From Alphaproteobacteria bacterium (GTDB taxonomy: Bacteria; Pseudomonadota; Alphaproteobacteria; Rhizobiales; Devosiaceae), in NCBI GenBank assembly GCA_018828145.1, contig JAHJWO010000013.1, forward strand, positions 62,001 to 126,000: 64,000 nt of DNA, written 5' to 3'. The notes under the pieces were generated by a model. The model searched no databases and was not told the DNA's origin. It saw nothing but the letters and a program-made list of their open reading frames with translations. The translations under genes were made by a program, and so were the position numbers. Shown one piece after another: positions 56,656 to 64,000 of the stretch (position 1 is its first letter; each line of letters begins with the position of its first letter).

Positions 56656-58242
56656 CTACACCATCTCGTCGATGACCTGACGCTGGCGCAGCATTTCGAG
56701 GAAGATGCGGTAGTCCTTGTCGAATTGCGGGCGAGCGGTAGCGTCGGGGGCGCGTTCGCGGCCGCCTTGCTGCATGGCAACGCAGGCGGCCTGGAGGGTG
56801 GGATAGAGGCCAGCAGCGGTGGCGGCGACCATGGCCATGCCGAGCAGGGTGGCGTCCTTGGCCGAGGATTCGACCACGGTGCAGCCGGTGGCATCGGCAT
56901 AGAGTTCCATCAGCACTGCGTTGCGGGTGTGCCCGCCGGTGACGTGCAGGGTATCGATGGCGTAGCCGCGGGTGTTGAGCGTTTCGAGGATGTGCCGAAC
57001 GCCCAGGGCGATCGAGACGGCAGCCCGCCAGTAGAGGCGGCACAGGGAGTCGAAGTCGCTGTCGAGCGTGAGGCCGGAGATGACGCCCAGGGCAAAGGGA
57101 TTGCCCAAGGGCGAGCGATTGCCATGGAAATCGGGCAGGACATGCAGCCGGTCGGCCAGTGCACGCCCTTCGCGCATGCGCAGCTCCATGATGCGCTGGG
57201 CAATGTCATAATGCATCTGCGGACCGGGTTCGCCCCCGGCGCTGTGCCAGCGAATGATGTGGTCGAGCAGGGCGCCAGTGGCAGACTGGCCGCCCTCATT
57301 GAGCCAGACGTCCGGCAGGACTGCCCCGAAATAGGGCCCCCAGACACCGGTGGTCGGGCGATCCTCGGCCGACAGCGCCATGACGCAACTGGAGGTACCG
57401 GCGGCGAGCGCCAGGTGATGATCGATGGTGTCGATATCGTGGGCAAAGGCGCCGAGAACCCCGAGCGCACCGGCATGGGCGTCGATCAGGCCGGCGCCGA
57501 CGCGGCAGGCGGTGGTGAGGCCAAGCGCTTCCGCCGCCGTCTCTGTCAGCGGGCCGAGGTCTGTGCCGACCGGGCTGGCCCGCTGGGGAAGGGCAGCCTT
57601 GTCGATGAGGTCTTCAAGGCCGATGGTGGCAAGAAAATCGTGCTGCCAGCCCTGTTGCTCATGCGCCAGATAGGTCCACTTGCAGGTCAGGGTCGACTGC
57701 GAGCGGGCGAGGGACCCGGTGGCTTTCCAGGAGAGAAAGTCGGCCAGGTCGAACATCTGGCCGGCGCGGGCCCAGCTCTTGGGCATATGGCGCTTGAGCC
57801 ACATGAGCTTGGGCGCTTCCATCTCCGGCGACATGACGCCGCCGGCATAGGCCAGCACCTTGTGACCGGTCGAGGTGCATTCATCGGCTTCGGCCAGAGC
57901 GCGGTGATCGAGCCAGACAATGGTGTCCCAATTGTCCTCGCCGTTGGTCGAGACGGTGACCGGCTGGCCCTGGGCATCGCGCACCACGAGCGAACAGGTG
58001 GCATCGAAACTGAGGCCGACGACATTGACGGGATCGGCGCCGGCGGTGGTCAGAGCCTCGCGTACCGCTGTGCACACGGCCAGCCAGATCTGCTCGCTAT
58101 CATGCTCGGCATGATTGGCGTCGGTACGGTTCATGACAATGGGATGTTCGGCGCGGCTGACCAGCGATCCCCGGGCCGTCAGCACGCCTGCCCGGGCACT
58201 CCCCGTACCCACATCCACTGCTACCAGGAGGCTTTGCGTCAA
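56656..58242 (-). CDS. FGGY-family pentulose kinase (ribulokinase-like)
   Basis: 528 residues from TTG 58242. The N-terminal FGGY domain has VAVDVGTGSARAGVL and GLSFDATCSLVV; the C-terminal domain has AGTSSCVMALS, NEGGQSATGALLDH and VTGGHTRNAVLMELYADATG. The subgroup looks like the D-ribulose/pentulose kinases rather than glycerol or xylulose kinases. It lies 66 bp after the polyol dehydrogenase gene and probably phosphorylates the ketose it makes. If the polyol is ribitol or arabitol, ribulose or xylulose would be the substrate. Substrate identity is inference. Confidence 0.85.
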   Translation of the reverse strand: MTQSLLVAVDVGTGSARAGVLTARGSLVSRAEHPIVMNRTDANHAEHDSEQIWLAVCTAVREALTTAGADPVNVVGLSFDATCSLVVRDAQGQPVTVSTNGEDNWDTIVWLDHRALAEADECTSTGHKVLAYAGGVMSPEMEAPKLMWLKRHMPKSWARAGQMFDLADFLSWKATGSLARSQSTLTCKWTYLAHEQQGWQHDFLATIGLEDLIDKAALPQRASPVGTDLGPLTETAAEALGLTTACRVGAGLIDAHAGALGVLGAFAHDIDTIDHHLALAAGTSSCVMALSAEDRPTTGVWGPYFGAVLPDVWLNEGGQSATGALLDHIIRWHSAGGEPGPQMHYDIAQRIMELRMREGRALADRLHVLPDFHGNRSPLGNPFALGVISGLTLDSDFDSLCRLYWRAAVSIALGVRHILETLNTRGYAIDTLHVTGGHTRNAVLMELYADATGCTVVESSAKDATLLGMAMVAATAAGLYPTLQAACVAMQQGGRERAPDATARPQFDKDYRIFLEMLRQRQVIDEMV

Positions 58243-58308
58243 AGATCGAGCGCCTTCTTCTCGGTTCGGGCGCGAAGGTAGCTGAAGGCAAGCGGGTTGG
58301 CTACATGG

Positions 58309-59784
58309 CTAGAGCTGGTCGGCAAGATAGCGCTGCAGGGTCGCCCTTGTGCCGATGGACCACAGGGTGGTCAGGGCGTGGGAAAAGGCAGCGATGAAGG
58401 TCTGGTTGCGGGCCAGGTCGCCATAGATGTCGGTCATGGCGAGCCAGGCCTTTGGATCGTCCTTGGCCAGTTTGGCCTGGGCGGTGAGGCGATCCCAGCT
58501 CGGATCATTTGGCTCGATGACGGCGCCAGATTCGGTGGTGCCGTGGCAATATCGGCACCAGAGGGCCGATACGAGCGCCAGGCCATTGACCGAGTTGCCG
58601 GCACTGACGCGGTCGAGGGCCGAGGGAATGATGAATTTGGGCTGGCGGTTGGAGCCGTCCAGCGCCAGGCGGCGGGTGGTATCGCCGATCTTGGGATTGG
58701 CGAAGCGGCGCTGGCAGAGGGCGAAATAGTCGTCGAGATCGGTATCGGGGACCGGGGGGACGACAGGGATGATCTCGTCGTTCTCCACCTTGGCCAGGAA
58801 ATCGCTGACCAGCCGGTTGTTCATGGCGTCATGCACGAAATGAATATCGAGCAGGGCCGCCGGATAGGCGATGGTGGCGTGACCGCCATTGAGGATGCGG
58901 ATCTTCATATGCTCGTAGGGCGCAACATCCTTGACGAACTGCACGCCAACCTTTTCCAGCGCCGGACGACCAGCGGGGAAATTGTCTTCCAGCACCCATT
59001 GCTTGAAGCTCTCGCAAAAGACCGGCCAGTTGTCCTCGATACCGAAGTTTTCGGTGAGGAGCGCCTTTTCGCGGTCAGAGGTGGCGGGGGTAATGCGGTC
59101 GACCATGCCGTTGGGGAAGGCGACATTGGTTCGCACCCATTGCGCCAGACCCATATCGACCAGTTCGGCAAGGCCGACGACGGCATTCTCGGTGACATGG
59201 CCATTGCCCGGGATGTTGTCGCAGCTCATGACGGTGAAGGGCGCGATGCCGGCGCCGCGGCGGCGGAGCAGGCCAGCCAAGATCAGGCCGAAAGCTGTCT
59301 TGGGCGCGTCCATATTGGCTGCGTCCCAGGCGATGTCGGGGTGAGCCGGATCGAATTTCTGGCTCGCCGGATCAATGTAATAGCCGCCCTCGGTGATGGT
59401 GAGCGAGACGATGCGAATGGCAGGGTCGGCGAGGCGGTCGATAACGGCGGCCGCGTCGCCGGGCTTGAGGTAATCGATCATCGCGCCGGTAATGCGGGCA
59501 GAGCTGGCATCTGCTTCCTGCTCGACCACGGTGGTGAGCCAATCTTGCGCCAGCAGCTTCTGGCGCATGGCTTCGTCGGCTTCGCGCACGCCGGCGCCGA
59601 CCAGGGCCCAATCGTGGTCGGAACCGGTGGCGAAGAGATCATCGAGGTAGACGGCCTGGTGGGCGCGGTGGAAGTTGCCGACGCCGAAATGCACGATGCC
59701 GGCCTTAAGTGCACTCCGGTCATAAGCGGGGACTGACGCCGTGGTGATGGAGTCGAGAGCCTGAGCCGAGAGCTTGGTGGTCAT
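58309..59784 (-). CDS. Mannitol dehydrogenase-family polyol 2-dehydrogenase
   Basis: 491 residues, the size of long-chain polyol dehydrogenases such as MtlK. The NAD-binding region is IVHFGVGNFHRAHQAVYLDD; SCDNIPGNGHV and NVAFPNGMVDRITPAT are family-specific. The catalytic Lys/Asn/His set lies in MKIRILNGGHATIAYP. It oxidises a polyol (mannitol, arabitol, sorbitol or similar) to the ketose. It lies 12 bp after the transporter ATPase gene in the same operon. Confidence 0.92.
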   Translation of the reverse strand: MTTKLSAQALDSITTASVPAYDRSALKAGIVHFGVGNFHRAHQAVYLDDLFATGSDHDWALVGAGVREADEAMRQKLLAQDWLTTVVEQEADASSARITGAMIDYLKPGDAAAVIDRLADPAIRIVSLTITEGGYYIDPASQKFDPAHPDIAWDAANMDAPKTAFGLILAGLLRRRGAGIAPFTVMSCDNIPGNGHVTENAVVGLAELVDMGLAQWVRTNVAFPNGMVDRITPATSDREKALLTENFGIEDNWPVFCESFKQWVLEDNFPAGRPALEKVGVQFVKDVAPYEHMKIRILNGGHATIAYPAALLDIHFVHDAMNNRLVSDFLAKVENDEIIPVVPPVPDTDLDDYFALCQRRFANPKIGDTTRRLALDGSNRQPKFIIPSALDRVSAGNSVNGLALVSALWCRYCHGTTESGAVIEPNDPSWDRLTAQAKLAKDDPKAWLAMTDIYGDLARNQTFIAAFSHALTTLWSIGTRATLQRYLADQL

Positions 59785-59796
59785 GGTGGATCGTTC

Positions 59797-60801
59797 CTAG
59801 AGTGCGATGCCGGCGGCATCGAACCTGTAGATGCGGGTGGGGTCGGGCATGAGGTAGACGTCGTCGCCATGGCTGAAGGTCTGGTCGCCATCGGTGCGAA
59901 TGGTCATGAGGCCAAGGCCCTCGACATGGACGTGAAGGAAAGTGTCGGAGCCGAGCTGCTCGGCGACGCCGACCTTGCCCTTCCAGGCATTGGCGAGCGG
60001 ATCTCGGCTGAGCTTGAAATGCTCGGGGCGGACGCCGATGGAATGGGCGTTGTGCTTGGCGGCTTCCGGGCCATCGACGAAATTCATGCGGGGGCTGCCG
60101 ATGAAGCCGGCGACAAAGCGATTGGCGGGCTTCTTGTAGAGATCGAGCGGGGAGCCGAACTGCTCCACATTGCCAGCATTGAGCACGACGATGCGGTCGG
60201 CCATGGTCATGGCTTCGACCTGATCGTGGGTGACGTAGATCATCGTGGTCTTGAGCTGCTGGTGCAGCTCGGTGATTTCCAGGCGCATGTTGACGCGCAG
60301 GGCGGCGTCGAGATTGGACAGGGGCTCGTCGAAGAGGAAGGCCTTGGGTTCGCGCACGATGGCGCGGCCAATGGCGACGCGCTGGCGCTGCCCGCCGGAC
60401 AGGGCGCGTGGGCGGCGGTCAAGGTAGGAGGAGAGGTTGAGGGTGCGCGCGGCGTATTCGACCTTCTGGTCGATCACTTCCTTGGGCGCCTTGGCCATCT
60501 TGAGCGGGAAGGCGATGTTGTCGCGCACGGTCATGTGCGGATAGAGCGCATAGGACTGGAACACCATGGCGAGGCCGCGCCGGGCGGGCGGGGCCTTGGT
60601 CATGTCCTGGCCATCGAGCAGGATGGTGCCACTGGTGGTGTCTTCGAGGCCGGCGATCAGGCGGAGCAGGGTGGACTTGCCGCAGCCGGAGGGGCCGACG
60701 AAGACGACGAATTCGCCATCCTTTATGTCGAGGGAGATGTCCGGGATGATCTGGACTTCGCCGAAGGACTTCTTGACGTGTTGCAGGGAGATAGAACCCA
60801 T
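59797..60801 (-). CDS. Polyol ABC transporter ATP-binding protein (SmoK/MtlK-type, UgpC family)
   Basis: 334 residues from ATG 60801 ([14 protein letters not shown]). Walker [11 protein letters not shown]-loop [12 protein letters not shown], signature LSGGQRQR, Walker [14 protein letters not shown], then the C-terminal OB-fold/TOBE part ([11 protein letters not shown]). This is the MalK/UgpC class that serves sugar and polyol importers. It lies 10 bp after the second permease gene. Confidence 0.94.
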   Translation of the reverse strand: MGSISLQHVKKSFGEVQIIPDISLDIKDGEFVVFVGPSGCGKSTLLRLIAGLEDTTSGTILLDGQDMTKAPPARRGLAMVFQSYALYPHMTVRDNIAFPLKMAKAPKEVIDQKVEYAARTLNLSSYLDRRPRALSGGQRQRVAIGRAIVREPKAFLFDEPLSNLDAALRVNMRLEITELHQQLKTTMIYVTHDQVEAMTMADRIVVLNAGNVEQFGSPLDLYKKPANRFVAGFIGSPRMNFVDGPEAAKHNAHSIGVRPEHFKLSRDPLANAWKGKVGVAEQLGSDTFLHVHVEGLGLMTIRTDGDQTFSHGDDVYLMPDPTRIYRFDAAGIAL

Positions 60802-60811
60802 TTTGTAGTCC

Positions 60812-61642
60812 TTACTTAACAGCGCCGAAGGTGAGGCCGCGGACGAGTTGTTTCTGGCTGAACCAGCCCATGAGCAGGATCGGCGCAATGGCCAGCAGGG
60901 ATGCCGCCGAGAGCTTGGCGAGGAAGAGGCCCTGCGGGCTCGAGAACGAAGAGATGAAGGCGGTCAGGGTGCCGGCGCGTCCCGAGGTCAGGGTGATGGA
61001 CCAGAAGGCCTCGTTCCAGGCGAGAATGACGTTGAGCAGCAGCGTCGAGGCAATGCCGGGAACGGCCATGGGGACGAGGACGTGGACGATCTCGTTATAG
61101 AGCTCGGCCCCATCCATGCGGGCGGCCTCGAGGATGTCGACCGGGATTTCCTTGAAGTAGGTATAGAGCATCCAGATGATGATCGGCAGGTTGATCACGG
61201 TCATGATCAGCGTCAGGCCATGCACGGTGTCGAGCAGGCGCAGGTCGCGGAAGATCAGGTAGATCGGGATCAAGACGCCGACGGCAGGCATCATCTTGGT
61301 GGAGAGCATCCACATCAGGACGTCCTTGGTGCGCTTGGTGGGCGCGAAGGCCATGGCCCAGGCGGCAGGGATGCCGATGGCAAGGCCGAGCAGGGTCGAG
61401 CCGACCGAGACCAGGATCGAATTGGTGGCGTGCTTGACGTAGTCCGAGCGGTCCTGCACCGCGGAGAAATTCTCTAAGGTGAAGTTCTGAGGCAGGAAGG
61501 TCGGGCTGTTGGCGATGGCCTCGGCCTCGGTCTTGAAGGCCGTGAGCAGCACCCAGAGGATGGGCGAAAACAGAAGCAGGGCGATGGCCCAGGCGGCGAA
61601 GGTGAAGCCGATCTTGGTGCCGGTGGAGACGTTGCGTGCCAT
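60812..61642 (-). CDS. Polyol ABC transporter permease (SmoG/MtlG-like)
   Basis: 276 residues from ATG 61642 ([15 protein letters not shown]). Six membrane segments and the EAA loop [20 protein letters not shown] followed by LVPMAVPGI. Carbohydrate-type MalG family. It forms the channel with the other permease, whose gene ends 11 bp upstream. Confidence 0.93.
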   Translation of the reverse strand: MARNVSTGTKIGFTFAAWAIALLLFSPILWVLLTAFKTEAEAIANSPTFLPQNFTLENFSAVQDRSDYVKHATNSILVSVGSTLLGLAIGIPAAWAMAFAPTKRTKDVLMWMLSTKMMPAVGVLIPIYLIFRDLRLLDTVHGLTLIMTVINLPIIIWMLYTYFKEIPVDILEAARMDGAELYNEIVHVLVPMAVPGIASTLLLNVILAWNEAFWSITLTSGRAGTLTAFISSFSSPQGLFLAKLSAASLLAIAPILLMGWFSQKQLVRGLTFGAVK

Positions 61643-61653
61643 TGGTCTGCTCC

Positions 61654-62526
61654 CTATGCGTCGAGGTTCTTGCCGACAGCGCGCATCAGGAAGAATGCAA
61701 CGATGTTGGCGATGACGACGGCGACCACGCCACCGGCGGAACCGGCGCCGATGTCGTTGGAGAGAATGCCGGTGCGGAAGACGAGGAAGGCAATGTTGGT
61801 GGAGGCATAGCCGGGGCCGCCGCCGGTGGTGACGCGGATCTCGGCGAAAATGCCGAGCAGGAAGATGGTCTGGATCAGGATCACGATGGTGATCGAGCGA
61901 GCCATGTGCGGCAGGATGATATGGTAGAAGCGGTTGATGGCATTGGCGCCATCCATCTCGGCGGCCTCGCGCTGCTCCTCGGAGAGCGACTGCAGGGCGG
62001 TGAGCAGGATCAGCGTGGCGAAGGGCAGCCACTGCCAGGCGACGATGATGACGACCGAGAAGAGCGGATACTGGTTGAACCAGTCGACCGGCTCAAGGCC
62101 GAAGAATTCGAACAGGTGCGCCAGCACGCCATAGCCGGGATGCATGAAGCCGTTTTTCCAGATCAACGCCGCCACGGGCGGCATGACGAAGAAGGGCGAG
62201 ATGACGATGATGCGCAGGATGCCCTGACCCCAGATGGGCTGATCGAGCAGCAGCGCCAGAAAGGTGCCGCCGATGACGGTGATGGCGAGCACGCCGCCGA
62301 CCAGGATCAGTGTATTGACGAGCGACTGGGTGAAGCTGGGATCGCCCAGGACATAGATGTAATTGGCCCAGCCGGCAAAGCCGGTCATCATCGGGTTGAT
62401 GAGGCTGTAGTTCTGGAAGCTGAACCAGAGCGTCATGACCAGCGGCACGATCATCCAGATCAGCAGCACGATGACGGCGGGCGCCATCATGATGCGAGAG
62501 AGTGTACGGGTCTGTGCGGTGGCCAT
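61654..62526 (-). CDS. Polyol ABC transporter permease (SmoF/MtlF-like)
   Basis: 290 residues. Six membrane segments and the EAA loop SEEQREAAEMDGANAINRFY with HIILPHMARSI; RVTTGGGPGYASTN is typical of MalF-like sugar permeases. The gene follows the binding-protein gene with a 116-bp gap containing a strong hairpin, suggesting lower expression than the binding protein. Confidence 0.93.
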   Translation of the reverse strand: MATAQTRTLSRIMMAPAVIVLLIWMIVPLVMTLWFSFQNYSLINPMMTGFAGWANYIYVLGDPSFTQSLVNTLILVGGVLAITVIGGTFLALLLDQPIWGQGILRIIVISPFFVMPPVAALIWKNGFMHPGYGVLAHLFEFFGLEPVDWFNQYPLFSVVIIVAWQWLPFATLILLTALQSLSEEQREAAEMDGANAINRFYHIILPHMARSITIVILIQTIFLLGIFAEIRVTTGGGPGYASTNIAFLVFRTGILSNDIGAGSAGGVVAVVIANIVAFFLMRAVGKNLDA

Positions 62527-62585
62527 GCTGGTGATCCGTTCCTGAAACAGAACTTGGAGCCGTCTTCCTCAAGGGGGAAGAAGGG

Positions 62586-62627
62586 AAGCCGCCCGGTCGC
62601 CAGAGGGGACCTTTGACCGGGCGGCTT
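62586..62627 (-). promoter_or_regulatory. Intercistronic hairpin between binding-protein and permease genes
   Basis: Perfect 13-bp stem AAGCCGCCCGGTC/GACCGGGCGGCTT with a 16-base loop, 15 bases after the binding-protein stop on the minus strand, followed by CCCTTCTTCC. It is probably an attenuator or mRNA 3'-end stabiliser rather than a full terminator, because the operon continues. Confidence 0.75.
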
Positions 62628-62642
62628 GTCTCGGGAGGAGAC

Positions 62643-63920
62643 CTACTTGATGTAGCCGGCGCGGGTCATGTCGCGCGTGGTGGCATCCTGAGCCTGGGCC
62701 AGGGCCGCGGAGAAGAGCTGCCCAACATTGGTGGCAATGCCGGCGAACTCGGGGATGGCGACGAACTGCACGCCGACATAGGGCACCGGCTGAACGGTCG
62801 GTTCACTCGGATTGGCGGCGTTGATGGAGTCCAGCGTCATCTTGGCGAAGGGCGCGGCAGCCTGGTACTCGGCATTCTCGTAGAGCGAGGTGCGGGTGCC
62901 CGGGGGAACGTTGGCCCAGCCTTCGGCTGCGGCGACGGTTGCCAGGTATTCCTTGTTGGTCGCCCAGTCGATGAACTGCTCGGCAGCTTCCTTGTTCTGC
63001 GAGGAGTTCGGGATGGCCAGGGACCAGGCCCAGAGCCAGTTGCCGCGCTTGCCCAGGCCGTTGTCGGGCGCCAGGGCGAAACCAACCTGATCGGCGACGG
63101 TAGAATCAGCGCCGGTCACGAAGGAAGCGGCGACGGTGGCGTCGATCCACATGCCGCACTTGCCCTGCTGGAACAGGGTCAGGTTTTCATTGAAGCCATT
63201 GGACGAGGCGCCGGACGGGCCGGCATCGGCCATCAGCGACAGATAGGTGTCGAGCGTATTCTTCCACTCGGGCGTGTTGAACTGGGGGGTCCAGGTCTCG
63301 TCGAACCAGCGGGCGCCAAAGGAGTTGGACATGGCGGTCAGGAAGGCCATGTTCTCGCCCCAGCCGGCCTTGCCGCGCAGGCAGATGCCGTTGATGTCAT
63401 TGTCGCGGTCGGTCATGGCACGAGCGGCTTCGCCGATGAATTCCCAGGTGGGGGCGTCGGGCATGGTCAGCCCGGCTTTTTCCATCAGGTCCTTGCGGTA
63501 CATGACCATCGAGCTCTCGCCGTAGAAGGGCGCGGCATAGAGCTTGCCATCGACCGACAGGCCGTCGCGGATGGCGGGGAGCAGGTCGTCCACGTCGTAT
63601 TCGGCATCGGCGGACAGGCCGTCGAGCGGGGCCAGCCAGCCCTGCTTGGCCCAGATCGGGGCCTCATAGGTGCCGATGGTCATCACGTCATACTGGCCGC
63701 CATTGGTGGCGATGTCGGTGGTGACGTTCTGGCGCAGCGTATTTTCTTCGAGCACGACCCAGTTGAGTTCAATGCCGGTTTCTTCGGTGAATGCAGTGGA
63801 CAGGCCCTGCATGCGGATCATGTCGCCGTTGTTCACGGTGGCAATGGTGAGCGTCTGCGCAGAGGCGGAAGCCGCCAGCGCAAGGGTGAACGCGCCCACG
63901 AGAATGGGTGTCAATTTCAT
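62643..63920 (-). CDS. Polyol ABC transporter substrate-binding protein (SmoE/MtlE-like)
   Basis: 425 residues. A signal peptide is cleaved after SAQ near residue 22; the mature start is TLTIATVNNGDMIRMQGLST, followed by FTEETGIELNWVVLEENTLR, which is characteristic of the SmoE/MtlE sorbitol/mannitol-binding group. Further conserved parts are PFYGESSMVMYRKDLMEKAG and GKCGMWIDATVAAS. GGGAGG precedes the ATG. First gene of the six-gene polyol operon; no regulator is visible within the window. Confidence 0.92.
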   Translation of the reverse strand: MKLTPILVGAFTLALAASASAQTLTIATVNNGDMIRMQGLSTAFTEETGIELNWVVLEENTLRQNVTTDIATNGGQYDVMTIGTYEAPIWAKQGWLAPLDGLSADAEYDVDDLLPAIRDGLSVDGKLYAAPFYGESSMVMYRKDLMEKAGLTMPDAPTWEFIGEAARAMTDRDNDINGICLRGKAGWGENMAFLTAMSNSFGARWFDETWTPQFNTPEWKNTLDTYLSLMADAGPSGASSNGFNENLTLFQQGKCGMWIDATVAASFVTGADSTVADQVGFALAPDNGLGKRGNWLWAWSLAIPNSSQNKEAAEQFIDWATNKEYLATVAAAEGWANVPPGTRTSLYENAEYQAAAPFAKMTLDSINAANPSEPTVQPVPYVGVQFVAIPEFAGIATNVGQLFSAALAQAQDATTRDMTRAGYIK

Positions 63921-63967
63921 CGATATACCTCCCAGAAACCGAAACGGGCATTTGTTCCGGCAATGGG

Positions 63968-63998
63968 CAAATACTCACAACTTATGCGGCAGAGTCAA
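63968..63998 (-). promoter_or_regulatory. Possible promoter of the polyol operon
   Basis: Minus strand TTGACT (63998-63993) and, 19 bases later, TATTTG (63973-63968). The -35 is good; the -10 is weak and the spacing long. It is close to the window edge, so more of the regulatory region may be missing. Confidence 0.3.
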
Positions 63999-64000
63999 GC

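Overview
The window looks like a chromosomal segment of a GC-rich alphaproteobacterium of the order Hyphomicrobiales. Markers are a PhyR/NepR/EcfG general stress response locus, HWE-type histidine kinases, a Yej-type peptide importer, the mdh-sucCD-sucAB-lpd cluster and many small rhizobial-type genes. The family Devosiaceae is my best guess, from gene order and protein style only. I see no insertion sequence, prophage, CRISPR array, rRNA or tRNA. Genes are dense and almost all intact; only the first (tamB) is cut by the window edge.

Layout. 0-1.8 kb: 3' end of tamB. 2.0-7.8 kb (minus): yejB-yejE-yejF followed by a peptide-binding protein gene. 8-9 kb: a small DUF2007-like gene and an AprI/Inh-type lipoprotein. 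9-21.4 kb (plus): zapE, then TCA-cycle genes mdh, sucC, sucD, sucA, sucB, lpdA, with two small secreted proteins and a LysE exporter in between. 21.6-27.5 kb (plus): a uronate operon (TRAP importer dctPQM, GntR regulator, kduI, kduD, a kdgF-like cupin), with uxuA 2 kb further on. 30.6-34.4 kb: a soluble hybrid kinase and a PAS-GGDEF-EAL protein. 34.4-38.9 kb (minus): a polar amino-acid/opine-type ABC importer with an AstE/aspartoacylase-like hydrolase.

39-49.7 kb is a general stress response island. It holds three HWE/HisKA_2 kinases, phyR, nepR, ecfG, a receiver that lacks the phospho-acceptor aspartate, a Crp/Fnr regulator, a lipid kinase and five small or membrane-associated stress-type proteins. 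Reading the spacers, I find five perfect GGAAC-N16-CGTT (EcfG-type) promoters and two 8-of-9 matches, each correctly oriented in front of a gene. One perfect promoter is also an 8-of-9 match on the opposite strand. The sigma factor thus appears to control its own switch, one of its sensors and a membrane-protein set.

49.7-56.4 kb (minus) is a three-gene cluster: transglutaminase-DUF2126, circularly permuted ATP-grasp/alpha-E, and a second transglutaminase. It is a predicted but functionally uncharacterised peptide-forming or peptide-cleaving system, with an exact 25-bp tandem duplication at its last gene junction. 56.6-64 kb (minus) is a polyol operon: binding protein, two permeases, ATPase, mannitol-type dehydrogenase and FGGY kinase.

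Intergenic repeats tie the window together. Three families (A, B, C) each occur twice as large inverted repeats. In three import operons (TRAP, amino acid, polyol) the gap between the binding-protein gene and the next permease gene holds a strong inverted repeat, as expected for differential expression inside an operon.
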